Below are positions 27,947 through 36,649 of a DNA stretch of 64,000 nt, piece by piece. Made by a program: the position numbers and the translations under genes. The notes beneath the pieces were generated by a model. That model had not been told where the DNA came from, searched no databases, and saw only the letters and a list, made by a program, of their open reading frames with translations. The stretch is from UBA1757 sp045627385. Lineage in GTDB: Bacteria; Bacteroidota; Bacteroidia; Bacteroidales; UBA1402. Each line of letters starts with the position of its first letter. The stretch's first letter is position 1. The stretch lies in contig JAZQNO010000032.1 in the NCBI GenBank assembly GCA_045627385.1, positions 1-64,000 of the forward strand. Reading direction: 5' to 3'.

Positions 27947-29734
27947 ATGAAAAGGCTACTAATCATGGTTGTCGTTATTCAGGCAGCGATAGGTATACAG
28001 GCAGGCTCTCTTTCGCCCAAGGCTCCTACAGCCGGGCAGAAGGATGTCGCCATCAATGCACAGATTGTGATTCAGGGTACAAGTGCCGTTTCCTTGGGCA
28101 CCGACAGTTGCTTTCTCAACGGCGAATACATCACTCCTACCGCTGTGGCATCCAATCTGGCCATTTTCCGTCCGGGCGAGCTGTTGTACGGAACCACGTA
28201 TACCCTAGAGATCCGCACGGGCGCTTTTACAGACAAATCCGGCAATCCGATGACAGGATGCACCTTTTCCTTTACGACGGTTTCTCCCGAGACAAGGGTG
28301 TTTGATGCCATTGTGGCGGCCGACGGTTCCGGCGATTACAAAAGCATTCGTGCCGCCATCAAAGCAGCTCCGACCAACCGCACTGAACCATGGTTGATTT
28401 TCGTGAAGAATGGTGTATATACGGAATTGGTGCGAGTGGCTGAAAACCAGCCTCATATCAGTCTAATTGGTGAAGACCCGGACAAGACTATTCTTAAATT
28501 TTCCATCACTTCCAACGGAGGCCATGAACGCGACAATGCCAACTTCTCCGAGGCAGAAGGTATGGGGCCTGTTCTGGCCGTAAAGGGATCGGATTTCTAT
28601 TTGCACAATATCTCTGTCATTGATTCCTGGGGATATGACAATCAGGCTGGCCCTCAGGCTTTGGCTTTCGGCAGCTATGCCGACCGTATCACGTTGTTCA
28701 ACAGCAAACTCTACAGCTATCAGGACACTTGGCAGACAGGCAGCGATGAACATCGCGCCTATGCCCGCAACTGCTATGTCGAAGGGGCCGTCGATTTCAT
28801 CTATTGTTCCGGAAATCTGGTCATGGACAGTTGCACTATCGGCTTCTGCCGCAACGGATCGGTGCTTACGGCGCCCAGTCATGGTGCCGGTGTTAAGTAC
28901 GGGTATGTGTTCCGTAACTGCAATGTGGTATCGAGCAAACCCGGTACTGCTCGCACCGGCAATGTTTGGGGACGTCCTTGGCACAATTCGCCCCGGACGT
29001 GTATGATCAATACCACCTTGAGCAAAGATATCACGCTCACTCCGGCCGGATGGATCGACCACATGGGTGGTCTGCCTGCCGTCTTCGCCGAATACAATAC
29101 GATGAACTACAAAGGTGAACCTTTGGATCTGTCGCAGCGCATCAGCCGCTACTACAAAGAGACCGATGGAGTCAAGACCTATGCCACTGCCAAGAACATT
29201 CTTACCAAAGAGGAGGCCGATTTCCTCACTGCTCGCAATGTGCTCAGCGGCGAGGACCAGTGGAGACCCGAAAACATCGTCACTCAGTTGCCTGCGCCCA
29301 AGGTCTCGTACGAAGGTCAGAGACTTTCGTGGAATTTGGAACCCCAAGCCATCTGTTATGAAATCTTGCGAAACGGTTCTTTCCTGTGTTTCACCACAGA
29401 CACATTCTTTGAATTTGAGGGAAACGCTTCCGAATATCGTGTGAGAGCTGTCAATCATTACGGAACGCCCGGAAAAGAGTCCAAGGTCCCTTTTGTGAAT
29501 GACATCCAGCCGAAGACGGCCGCTGACTTGGATGTCGTATGTTGTGATGACCGTATGACCGTTTACGGTTTTTCTGGAGAGGCCGCAGTCGATGTCTTCA
29601 CTCTGTGCGGCATCAATGTGGGCGGTTTCCGTATGGAATCCGGCTCGTCTGTCGAATTGTCAGAGAAAGGTTTGTTGATGGTCCGCATCGCCGCCGATGG
29701 TGGAGTGTGGACCCGCAGAATTTTTGTGAAATAA
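27947..29734 (+). CDS. pectin methylesterase (CE8), second copy, with sorting tail
   Basis: A 595-residue paralogue of the CE8 enzyme at 4723-6513 with the same plan: signal peptide (1-19), Big_5-like domain (about 20-112), and CE8 beta-helix (about 118-430) with QDT at 259-261 (Asp260), DFIYCSGNLVM from 283 (nucleophile Asp283) and GRPW at 342-345. The last 70 residues (VDVFTLCGINVGGF ... GLLMVRIAADGG ... RRIFVK) match the pattern of a type IX secretion C-terminal domain. Start: MKRLL at 27947; MIMKRLL at 27941 is equally possible, while the open frame from 27875 precedes the promoter and is rejected. Confidence 0.93.
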   Translation: MKRLLIMVVVIQAAIGIQAGSLSPKAPTAGQKDVAINAQIVIQGTSAVSLGTDSCFLNGEYITPTAVASNLAIFRPGELLYGTTYTLEIRTGAFTDKSGNPMTGCTFSFTTVSPETRVFDAIVAADGSGDYKSIRAAIKAAPTNRTEPWLIFVKNGVYTELVRVAENQPHISLIGEDPDKTILKFSITSNGGHERDNANFSEAEGMGPVLAVKGSDFYLHNISVIDSWGYDNQAGPQALAFGSYADRITLFNSKLYSYQDTWQTGSDEHRAYARNCYVEGAVDFIYCSGNLVMDSCTIGFCRNGSVLTAPSHGAGVKYGYVFRNCNVVSSKPGTARTGNVWGRPWHNSPRTCMINTTLSKDITLTPAGWIDHMGGLPAVFAEYNTMNYKGEPLDLSQRISRYYKETDGVKTYATAKNILTKEEADFLTARNVLSGEDQWRPENIVTQLPAPKVSYEGQRLSWNLEPQAICYEILRNGSFLCFTTDTFFEFEGNASEYRVRAVNHYGTPGKESKVPFVNDIQPKTAADLDVVCCDDRMTVYGFSGEAAVDVFTLCGINVGGFRMESGSSVELSEKGLLMVRIAADGGVWTRRIFVK

Positions 29735-29756
29735 AATAAGGTTGATTGAAAGGGGG

Positions 29757-29794
29757 AAGTGGCCGTGTCGAGAGATGCGGCTGCTTCTTTTTTT
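29757..29794 (+). terminator. intrinsic terminator after the second CE8 gene
   Basis: A 9-bp stem with two G-U pairs (AAGTGGCCG 29757-29765 with CGGCTGCTT 29778-29786) is followed by a T-tract. It overlaps the end of the convergent HTCS gene. Confidence 0.7.
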
Positions 29795-32700
29795 ATGCGT
29801 TTTGAGACTTGATAAAGTCAGAGGGACTTTGTCCGACATGTTTCTTAAAGCATCGGCTGAAATACTTCGGATCGTTGAATCCGGTCTTATAGGCGATTTC
29901 GGATATGGTCAGGTCGCCGGTCTTCATCAGCTGGACTGCCCTTTTAATGCGTATTTCCTGGACGAAATCGATGGGGGTGAGGCCCAATGTCGACTTCAGT
30001 TTGTTGTAGAAGACCGTCCGGCCCAGCCGCATGGCATTGGCGAATTCGTCGATGGTCATATCGGGATTATCCATATTCTTCTCCATAAAAGCCATTACTC
30101 CCTGCACAAAGAGTTCGTCGGCTGGGGTGATTTCGGGCATGTCGGGTTCCAGATTCGTTTTGGCGGCATTTCCCTGACTGAGCATTTCCAGATAACGCTT
30201 TTTCAGCATCCGACGCTGTTCAATAAGTGCAGCCACACGCGTTTTCAGATAGTTGGCACTGAACGGCTTCAACACATAGTCGTCCACACCCATCTGTATG
30301 CCCCGGATACGGTCGTCCATTGCAGTTTTGGCAGTGAGAACTATGACTGGAACGGAGTAGATGTCAGGATCCTCCTTGATGTGCCGGATCATTTCAAAGC
30401 CATCCATACGAGGCATCATCAGGTCTGTGACGATGACATCGGGCCAGAATTCTTTGCCGGCCCGCAGGCCTTCCTCACCGTTGGTGGCAGTGATGACTCG
30501 GTAGGATTTCTCCAGGATGCTTGTCATAAAGTCACGCAATTCGCCGTTGTCTTCCACAATCAGTATCGTGTCCTTGTCTTTGTCAGTCTCCGTTTCCGGA
30601 TATTCAAGTTCCATAGTTGACTGTTGATCTGAGTCTTGTGGAACGGCGACCATGTCATTGACATAAAATTCCACCTTCGGGTCATCTTCCAAATGGGTGC
30701 GTCCTTTCAGAAATGCCAGCGTGAAAGTGCTGCCTTCTCCTTCCCGGCTCTCTACGCGGATGACTGCGTGATGCATGTCGGCAAACTGCTTGACCAAAGC
30801 CAGACCGATGCCCGAAGAAGGTTTGAACAGATTGTTTTGGAGAACCGTCTCAAAGCGTTGGAACAGGTGTGGGATGTCTTCCTGACGAATGCCGATACCC
30901 TGGTCTGAAACGGCCACTTCCACACTATTGTCTTTGTCGGCGATGGAGATGCTGATCTGTCTGCCATCAGGAGTGAATTTGAAAGCATTAGACAGCAGGT
31001 TGTAAAATATCTTTTCCAATTTGTCGCGGTCAGCCCATACGGATGCGGGTTTCACCGGACATTCCAGAATAAAGTTGATCCGATGTTGGGAAGCCATACT
31101 CTGAAAACTGTTCATGATGCCGGTCATCAGCAGTTTGAGGTCAAGTTGCTCGGCGATGAGTTTCATCTTGTTGTTCTCGATTTTCCTGGTGTCGAGTATC
31201 TGGTTGACCAATGTCAGCATCCGACGTACATTGTTCTGGGCCATTTCCAGATATTTCCTCGACTGTCGCGACAGCGAGCGGTCTTCCAACACTTCCGTCA
31301 CAGGACCATCGACCAAAGTGAGCGGAGTACGCAGTTCGTGACTTATGTCGGTGAAGAATCTCATCTTCATCTCGCTCATCTCCTTTTCAACGGACAAACT
31401 GTGGCGTAGTTGATAAAACCTCAGTAAGGCCATCAGACCGAAAAGGATCATCAGTAAAATGGTCAGGATAATGCAGCTTTTTCCGAAAACCGTCTGGAAA
31501 ACAGTCGGCTTCACATAAATGTCAATGGTCTTTTCGTTGTCGGTCCAAATACCGTCGGCATTGGTCGAACGCACATGAAACAGATGGTGACGCGGCGGCA
31601 GGTTGATGTAGGTGACCGAATTGTCCGAAGTGACTTTCCAATCAGATTCCAAATCATCCATGCGATAAGCGTATTTCAGATTCCTGTTGTTGTGAAAGTC
31701 AAGAGCCGTGAATCGGACCGAAACATTTTTGGTGCTGTGTGTCTGGTTTCCCGATTCCTGCGGATTGGTGGCAGAGACGACAAGCGGAGGTATGAATATG
31801 TTTTCGACGATTTCATCGGCATTCATAGCCAAAAATCCTTCCATAGTGCCAAAATACAGCACACCGTTCCGATTGAGCGGAGTTCCTTCGGAAAATACCA
31901 GATTTTCGGCCATGGTGCCTTGCTCGTAGACCTTGATCATATCGGGCAGACGGGTGGTCTCGTTCAAAGTGATGCGTGTCAGGCTGAGTCCGGAAGTGAC
32001 CCAAAGTTTTCCTTTGTTGTCCTCTATGATGCTATATGACACATCGCTGGCCAATCCCTCATTCTTTGTGATGGTTTTGAAAATGAGACGGTCGCTCAAA
32101 AGTGAGTCTGACATCAGACGGCAGATACCACCGCTGCTGGTGGTGAGCCAGAAAATGCCGCGGCTGTCGGTCATGAGGCTCATGATGTCGTTGTCGGGAA
32201 TGCAAGTCTGGTCGAATTCGGTTTTCGCATGATGGAACATGTGTATATCCTCAGGTTTGTCAAAAGCGTTGCTGAAGGTGAACAGGCCTTCGCGGGAAGC
32301 GACGGCGACTATGCCGGGTCTGACCTCTCTGATCTGTCGGACGGCATTGGGAAGAGGGCTGTTGAGTCCCAAATGGTTGTCGCTATGGTAGAACTGTTCG
32401 TTTTCCACATCGAACAGATTGATGCCTCCGCCGAAGGTGCCTATCCACAGATGCCCTCGGCTATCTTCCAGAACAGAGTAGATTTCATTGTTGCTGATGC
32501 TTCTGGGATTGTTTTCATTGTGCTTAAACTGCTTGAGGACGGGTTTCTGCCCTTTGGAAGGGATGGAAGTAAGAAACAGACCGCCGGCCTTGCTGCCTAT
32601 CCAGATGCGCTGATGGGAGTCTTCAAACAGACAATAGGCAGTGCCTTCGATGTCGAATTGAGTCAGCAGCTGGCCTGTCGAGTCTGTCACGACGATGGTC

Positions 32701-34025
32701 TTCTCACGGGAGCCGTACCAGATGTTTCCTTCGGAATCGTTCAGTATCGACCGCACTTCTTTCCCCTGACAGATGTTTTCGGTCTGGAAGGGCAGATTGT
32801 TGAGACGCAGGTGGTCGACACGTCTGTTGGACATGTACCAAACGTCACCTTGACGGTCGATGAGAAAATTGGTGGCTTTAGCCCGCAGTTTTTCTACGCC
32901 TTCCGGTTGAATGAAACGTTCCCCATTGAAATACAGGACTCTGTTGCTGTCGAAAGGCAGCAGCCAGATGGCTCCTGTGTTGTCTTCGTGGAAGCGGGCT
33001 CTCGAATCTTTCATCGCATAGTCTTCCGGAAGATTCACAGAAGTGGTGAGATAGTCTTTTCCACCGTCTGAGCGGCGGATAAGTCTGACGGACATGTCTT
33101 CGGTGAATCCCCAGATACGGCCTGTCTGGTCGATGAGGAAGGATATGAGGACCGCATTCGAAATACGTTCGGACTTTCCCGTTTCCAAATCGGTCAGATA
33201 GAAACCGTTCCCGCTGGACGAATACAAAATGCCGTCCAAGCAAGTTTCCTGCCAGATACAGCCGTTTGAGCTGATGTAATCAGTATATTCGATTTGTCCA
33301 TTTTCAAAATGGTAGCAGGCTCGAAAGCGGCCGTCAGATGAAGTCAGCCACAGGCAGGAATCGGTGGCTGTAACAAATTTCAGAGGCATTTTGCTGACAT
33401 TCTGCAGCGAAGTGCCGTCTTGTCGGGTATTCAGCCGGTAGGTGCCATTTGCCGTAAGCACCCATTCGTACCCGAAGCGGTCGGCAAATATATGATAGAT
33501 GTTTTGAGATGATTCGGTTTTCAGCTGGATTTGCTGACAATTATTCAGCGGATCCCTGTCGTTAAGGCGGAACAGTTCGCCGTTTTCACCGATAAGCCAT
33601 GAAAAGCCTGTTTCCAACGGATAGATTCTGGAGACCATCGGTGTCTTTGGCTGTTTGTCATCCAGCATCTTCTGGCAGTCGACAAACAATTCTTTGTCGG
33701 TGTTGAAAAGATAAAGGCGCGTGTTGGTCAGACAATACAGATTACCGAGACTGTTTTCGCACATCATGTTGATGCGGTTGGAATGGAGCACCGAATTCTG
33801 ATTCTGGTCAGACTTGAATTTGGTCCACTGATAGCCGTCGTACCGGTTGATGCCGTTGAAAGTGCTCACCCAAATATAACCGTGGTGGTCTTGAAGGATG
33901 TGCGTAATGGCGCCTTGCAGTTCTTCTCCATCGCTCAGAATCGAAGTGGCCGTCACGAAAGGAGTGGCTTTCAGGTACATAGCCAGACAAAGGAACAGCA
34001 GTGCGAGACCGATGACTTTTTTCAT
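29793..34025 (-). CDS. hybrid two-component system sensor/regulator (HTCS) of the pectin locus
   Basis: A 1410-residue one-protein phosphorelay. It has a signal peptide (1-21), a periplasmic two-bladed propeller of Reg_prop repeats (for example DSRGHLWIGTFGGGINLFD), and a Y_Y_Y domain before the membrane. Then come a transmembrane helix (about 846-868), HisKA with FFTDISHELRTPL (His896), HATPase (about 1000-1120, NALSNAFKFTPDG-like N box and GIGLALVKQ), a receiver domain (VIVTDLMMPRMDG, Asp1201) and a C-terminal AraC-type HTH (about 1310-1405, IAYKTGFNDPKYFSRCFKKH). HTCS proteins bind oligosaccharides in the periplasm and activate the adjacent PUL; the pectin operon is the natural target. It begins 28 bases after tRNA-Arg(CCT). 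Confidence 0.96.
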   Translation of the reverse strand: MKKVIGLALLFLCLAMYLKATPFVTATSILSDGEELQGAITHILQDHHGYIWVSTFNGINRYDGYQWTKFKSDQNQNSVLHSNRINMMCENSLGNLYCLTNTRLYLFNTDKELFVDCQKMLDDKQPKTPMVSRIYPLETGFSWLIGENGELFRLNDRDPLNNCQQIQLKTESSQNIYHIFADRFGYEWVLTANGTYRLNTRQDGTSLQNVSKMPLKFVTATDSCLWLTSSDGRFRACYHFENGQIEYTDYISSNGCIWQETCLDGILYSSSGNGFYLTDLETGKSERISNAVLISFLIDQTGRIWGFTEDMSVRLIRRSDGGKDYLTTSVNLPEDYAMKDSRARFHEDNTGAIWLLPFDSNRVLYFNGERFIQPEGVEKLRAKATNFLIDRQGDVWYMSNRRVDHLRLNNLPFQTENICQGKEVRSILNDSEGNIWYGSREKTIVVTDSTGQLLTQFDIEGTAYCLFEDSHQRIWIGSKAGGLFLTSIPSKGQKPVLKQFKHNENNPRSISNNEIYSVLEDSRGHLWIGTFGGGINLFDVENEQFYHSDNHLGLNSPLPNAVRQIREVRPGIVAVASREGLFTFSNAFDKPEDIHMFHHAKTEFDQTCIPDNDIMSLMTDSRGIFWLTTSSGGICRLMSDSLLSDRLIFKTITKNEGLASDVSYSIIEDNKGKLWVTSGLSLTRITLNETTRLPDMIKVYEQGTMAENLVFSEGTPLNRNGVLYFGTMEGFLAMNADEIVENIFIPPLVVSATNPQESGNQTHSTKNVSVRFTALDFHNNRNLKYAYRMDDLESDWKVTSDNSVTYINLPPRHHLFHVRSTNADGIWTDNEKTIDIYVKPTVFQTVFGKSCIILTILLMILFGLMALLRFYQLRHSLSVEKEMSEMKMRFFTDISHELRTPLTLVDGPVTEVLEDRSLSRQSRKYLEMAQNNVRRMLTLVNQILDTRKIENNKMKLIAEQLDLKLLMTGIMNSFQSMASQHRINFILECPVKPASVWADRDKLEKIFYNLLSNAFKFTPDGRQISISIADKDNSVEVAVSDQGIGIRQEDIPHLFQRFETVLQNNLFKPSSGIGLALVKQFADMHHAVIRVESREGEGSTFTLAFLKGRTHLEDDPKVEFYVNDMVAVPQDSDQQSTMELEYPETETDKDKDTILIVEDNGELRDFMTSILEKSYRVITATNGEEGLRAGKEFWPDVIVTDLMMPRMDGFEMIRHIKEDPDIYSVPVIVLTAKTAMDDRIRGIQMGVDDYVLKPFSANYLKTRVAALIEQRRMLKKRYLEMLSQGNAAKTNLEPDMPEITPADELFVQGVMAFMEKNMDNPDMTIDEFANAMRLGRTVFYNKLKSTLGLTPIDFVQEIRIKRAVQLMKTGDLTISEIAYKTGFNDPKYFSRCFKKHVGQSPSDFIKSQNA

Positions 34026-34053
34026 AAAACAAATCGGAAGGTGAGCTGGATAG

Positions 34054-34125
34054 TAGTCCCTCCGGGAATCGAACCCGGATCAAAAGTTTAGGAAACTTCC
34101 GTTCTATCCATTGAACTAAAGGACC
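34054..34125 (-). tRNA. tRNA-Arg (anticodon CCT)
   Basis: The minus strand folds as a cloverleaf of 72 nt. Acceptor GGTCCTT pairs with AGGGACT, the anticodon stem GAAGT/ACTTT closes loop TTCCTAA (anticodon CCT), and the T arm is CCGGG-TTCGATT-CCCGG. CCA is not encoded. It has a canonical promoter at 34138-34169 and no terminator before the HTCS gene. Confidence 0.93.
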
Positions 34126-34137
34126 TTGTTTCAAATG

Positions 34138-34169
34138 CAAAGATAAAATTTTCCTCCGAATGTTCAAAA
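34138..34169 (-). promoter_or_regulatory. canonical promoter of tRNA-Arg(CCT), possibly also of the HTCS gene
   Basis: On the minus strand TTTTG (34165-34169) is followed after 19 bases by TATCTTTG (34138-34145), a full match to the Bacteroidetes consensus. It overlaps the 3' end of recO. Confidence 0.75.
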
Positions 34170-34892
34170 GGAGGAAAAACACTCCTGAAGTACGTCCAGT
34201 GATTTGATTTCAGGGAAATCGCTTAGGTGCAGCCGGTAGTAGTCCAATATTTTCCGAAGGGCCGCCGTCCGTTCGCCTCCGCTCATTTGTAGGGCGTCTA
34301 GATGTTGATAGTCAAGCTGAAGCAATTTTCTGAGCCATTCAGATTCTTTAGAGTTCAGCCAGGCATTGTGTGCAGGTCGGGAATCGGACCATGTACCTGC
34401 CTGCATATCGAAACCGTAGCCTGGATGCCAGTTCTCTGTATTGGGATAGAAACCCAGGAAATGTGTCAGTGAACATAGAAAAGCCAGATGGAAATTGGCG
34501 GTTCCTTTCTCGTTCAGATCGAGCAGTTGAACCGACTGATGGAGAAAATCGAACAGGGGAGTATTGGACTCGGCTTCGCCCAAGACGCGGTAAAGCACCT
34601 CGGCCAGGAAGAGAGACAGGGTGTTCTTGACAGGATCGAACGGAAGTTTCACGAAAGGACAGTCCGATTTGATTTCTTTCAGACGCTGCAGTTCCCGATT
34701 GGCTTTGTGATCGGCCTCGTATTCGATCAGACTGAGCGGCTGAAGCAATGCCGGACTCAAGGGCGATTTTTTCCGGCGGTCGTTTGAAAGGTATGACAAA
34801 CGTCCGAAATCGCGGCTGTAGAGGCAGACAATCGAATCGCTGTCGCTGTATCGGATGCGCCTCAAGACCACCGCTTGACTCTTGACCAACAT
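34164..34892 (-). CDS. recO: DNA repair protein RecO
   Basis: RecO loads RecA on SSB-coated single-stranded DNA together with RecR during gap repair. The 242-residue length fits the family. The N-terminal OB fold is visible (KSQAVVLRRIRYSDSDSIVCLYSRDFGRLSYLS, residues 4-36) with the KKSPLSPALLQPLSLIEYE strand typical of Bacteroidetes RecO, followed by a helical domain (LFLAEVLYRVLGEAE, ANFHLAFLCSLTHFLGFYP). The zinc-finger cysteines of some RecO proteins are absent. It lies downstream of the TPR/barrel pair on the same strand with a 26-base gap. Confidence 0.9.
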   Translation of the reverse strand: MLVKSQAVVLRRIRYSDSDSIVCLYSRDFGRLSYLSNDRRKKSPLSPALLQPLSLIEYEADHKANRELQRLKEIKSDCPFVKLPFDPVKNTLSLFLAEVLYRVLGEAESNTPLFDFLHQSVQLLDLNEKGTANFHLAFLCSLTHFLGFYPNTENWHPGYGFDMQAGTWSDSRPAHNAWLNSKESEWLRKLLQLDYQHLDALQMSGGERTAALRKILDYYRLHLSDFPEIKSLDVLQECFSSF

Positions 34893-34918
34893 AAATCAGC
34901 CGATGTAAACGGGATTTT

Positions 34919-36649
34919 TCAGAACGAATAAGAGGCACCGGCCAGAATGGTCAGCTTCAGATTGGGATAGTCGCTCCAGGTCTGATATGATTGGTTGAGA
35001 ATGTTTCTTGCCTGGATGAAAACGCCTATTCTGTCGGTCAGCCGATAGCTGCCCTCAAGGGCGAAGAAATGAATGTCGCCGATGGATTCGAGTTTTTCGT
35101 TTCCGGTCGGGGCAAAACGTTTGCCCTCCCAATGGTACTGGGCACTCAGCGAGAGATACTCGACGGGATTGATTTCGAGCATCAGGTCGCTTTCGAAGGC
35201 GGGCTTGTACCAGAGACGGTTGCGGTCAATGGACGTCAGTTTGGCGGTCAGAGCGTCATCCTGCTTTTTGTAGGCCGAATAGCGGTTGTAGCGGAAATCG
35301 GCCGACAGGCGCACATACTGGCGGAAAACCCAATCCAAATCGACCCCGGCATAGAGGTGACTGGTCTTCACATAAGCGGCGGAGAAAGTCTTGAAGTTGT
35401 TCTGGAGCGTGTCCGCATTGAAAAACAGCGGCATTCCGTTGACCGAACGCCATCCCGCAACAGGGCTCAATTCCAGCGTCTCGACAGGTTTCCACGACAG
35501 GCGTCCGCTGATGTGGACAGGCGTGTATTCGGGCTGAAGTCTGGTCTCGGGATTCAGATAGGGATTCATCAGAAATCCTTCACGATAGGAACGCACCTGC
35601 TGACCGCCGTCGACCTGAAGCAAAACAGTGGCATGGTCACCCAAATCGCGGGCGGCCGAAGCGGTTGCGGCAGCGCGCAGACCCTCGCCTGACACCTGAG
35701 ACAGTTTCAGACCGGCTGCAAAAGCCCAGCCTCGCCAGGCATATCTGGCATTGGGATGGATTTCCCACCAGACCTGATTGGCAGGATTCGCTGCCGGCAG
35801 GTCGGAATAAATGTCCAATGTCGAAGAAATAAGGTCGTTGTGCTGATAGCCGAGCAGTCTTATTTTGGTGTCGAAAGCGGCTGTCCAAGCATCGTCGATA
35901 TGCCAGGCCACCATGCCGTCGATGAGCAGATCTTCTTCGAAAATGCCCTTTTCCACCGTGGTCAACGTGGGCAGTTTGCCCAATTTGTACAGGTGACCGT
36001 CGATGCCCACCTGATAATCGATGGCTTTGTCCCATGGTTTGGACGAGATGCCCGCCTGCAGACGAGTGTCCGACGACCATTGATGTTCGGGAAGGCTGCC
36101 CGGAGCAGTGGCTGTTCCGTAATAGCTCCAACGGTCGAAACTTTCCGACAGGCTGGCATTGATGACCGAATAGCCCTGATGTCTTTTCCAATTGGCCTGA
36201 ATCAGGTTGTGGCTGTCCCACGGAGTCTCGCCAGAGGCGGGCGCCGCCTGTGAACGGTGCATCAGATTGAAGTCCAGCGTCTGTTTCGGATCGCGAAGGA
36301 GGTTGTACTGCCCGTCTCCGAGAAACGACCAGTGGTTGCCTCCGCCGATGCGCAGATAGCCTTTGCGCTCCTGATCCGGAAAGTCCGTTTGGATGCCTGC
36401 CGGAGAGAGAGCCACATATTCCGCATCGGGTTTAATCTGATAATCTCCTGTAGCATAGCTGATTTCCGTTTTATTCGTCTGCATTTCCTCGCGTTCTGGA
36501 GCCGTATGGATTTTGCCGGCCGTTTCCACAATGGGGACATAGTTCTTCTCCAGCAAAATGTCGCGCTGAATGAGTGTGTCGGTTTGGGCAAAAGCTGACG
36601 ACAGGCAGCCAAAAGCTGCAAGGAGGAAAGGTATCTTGTTCATAATCAT
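34919..36649 (-). CDS. TonB-dependent-receptor-like outer-membrane barrel
   Basis: A 576-residue outer-membrane protein with signal peptide (to about 20, SSAFAQ). Nearly the whole protein is amphipathic strand sequence (YLRIGGGNHWSFLGDGQYNLL, LSADFRYNRYSAYKKQ) ending GASYSF with terminal Phe. Barrel segments such as VGVFIQARNILNQSYQTWSDYP resemble the last strands of TonB-dependent receptors (RNILN motif), but no carboxypeptidase or plug domain is present, so it is plug-less or a relative. ATG at 36649 overlaps the TGA of the TPR gene (ATGA), implying coupled translation; MNKIPF at 36643 is the alternative start. Confidence 0.75.
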   Translation of the reverse strand: MIMNKIPFLLAAFGCLSSAFAQTDTLIQRDILLEKNYVPIVETAGKIHTAPEREEMQTNKTEISYATGDYQIKPDAEYVALSPAGIQTDFPDQERKGYLRIGGGNHWSFLGDGQYNLLRDPKQTLDFNLMHRSQAAPASGETPWDSHNLIQANWKRHQGYSVINASLSESFDRWSYYGTATAPGSLPEHQWSSDTRLQAGISSKPWDKAIDYQVGIDGHLYKLGKLPTLTTVEKGIFEEDLLIDGMVAWHIDDAWTAAFDTKIRLLGYQHNDLISSTLDIYSDLPAANPANQVWWEIHPNARYAWRGWAFAAGLKLSQVSGEGLRAAATASAARDLGDHATVLLQVDGGQQVRSYREGFLMNPYLNPETRLQPEYTPVHISGRLSWKPVETLELSPVAGWRSVNGMPLFFNADTLQNNFKTFSAAYVKTSHLYAGVDLDWVFRQYVRLSADFRYNRYSAYKKQDDALTAKLTSIDRNRLWYKPAFESDLMLEINPVEYLSLSAQYHWEGKRFAPTGNEKLESIGDIHFFALEGSYRLTDRIGVFIQARNILNQSYQTWSDYPNLKLTILAGASYSF

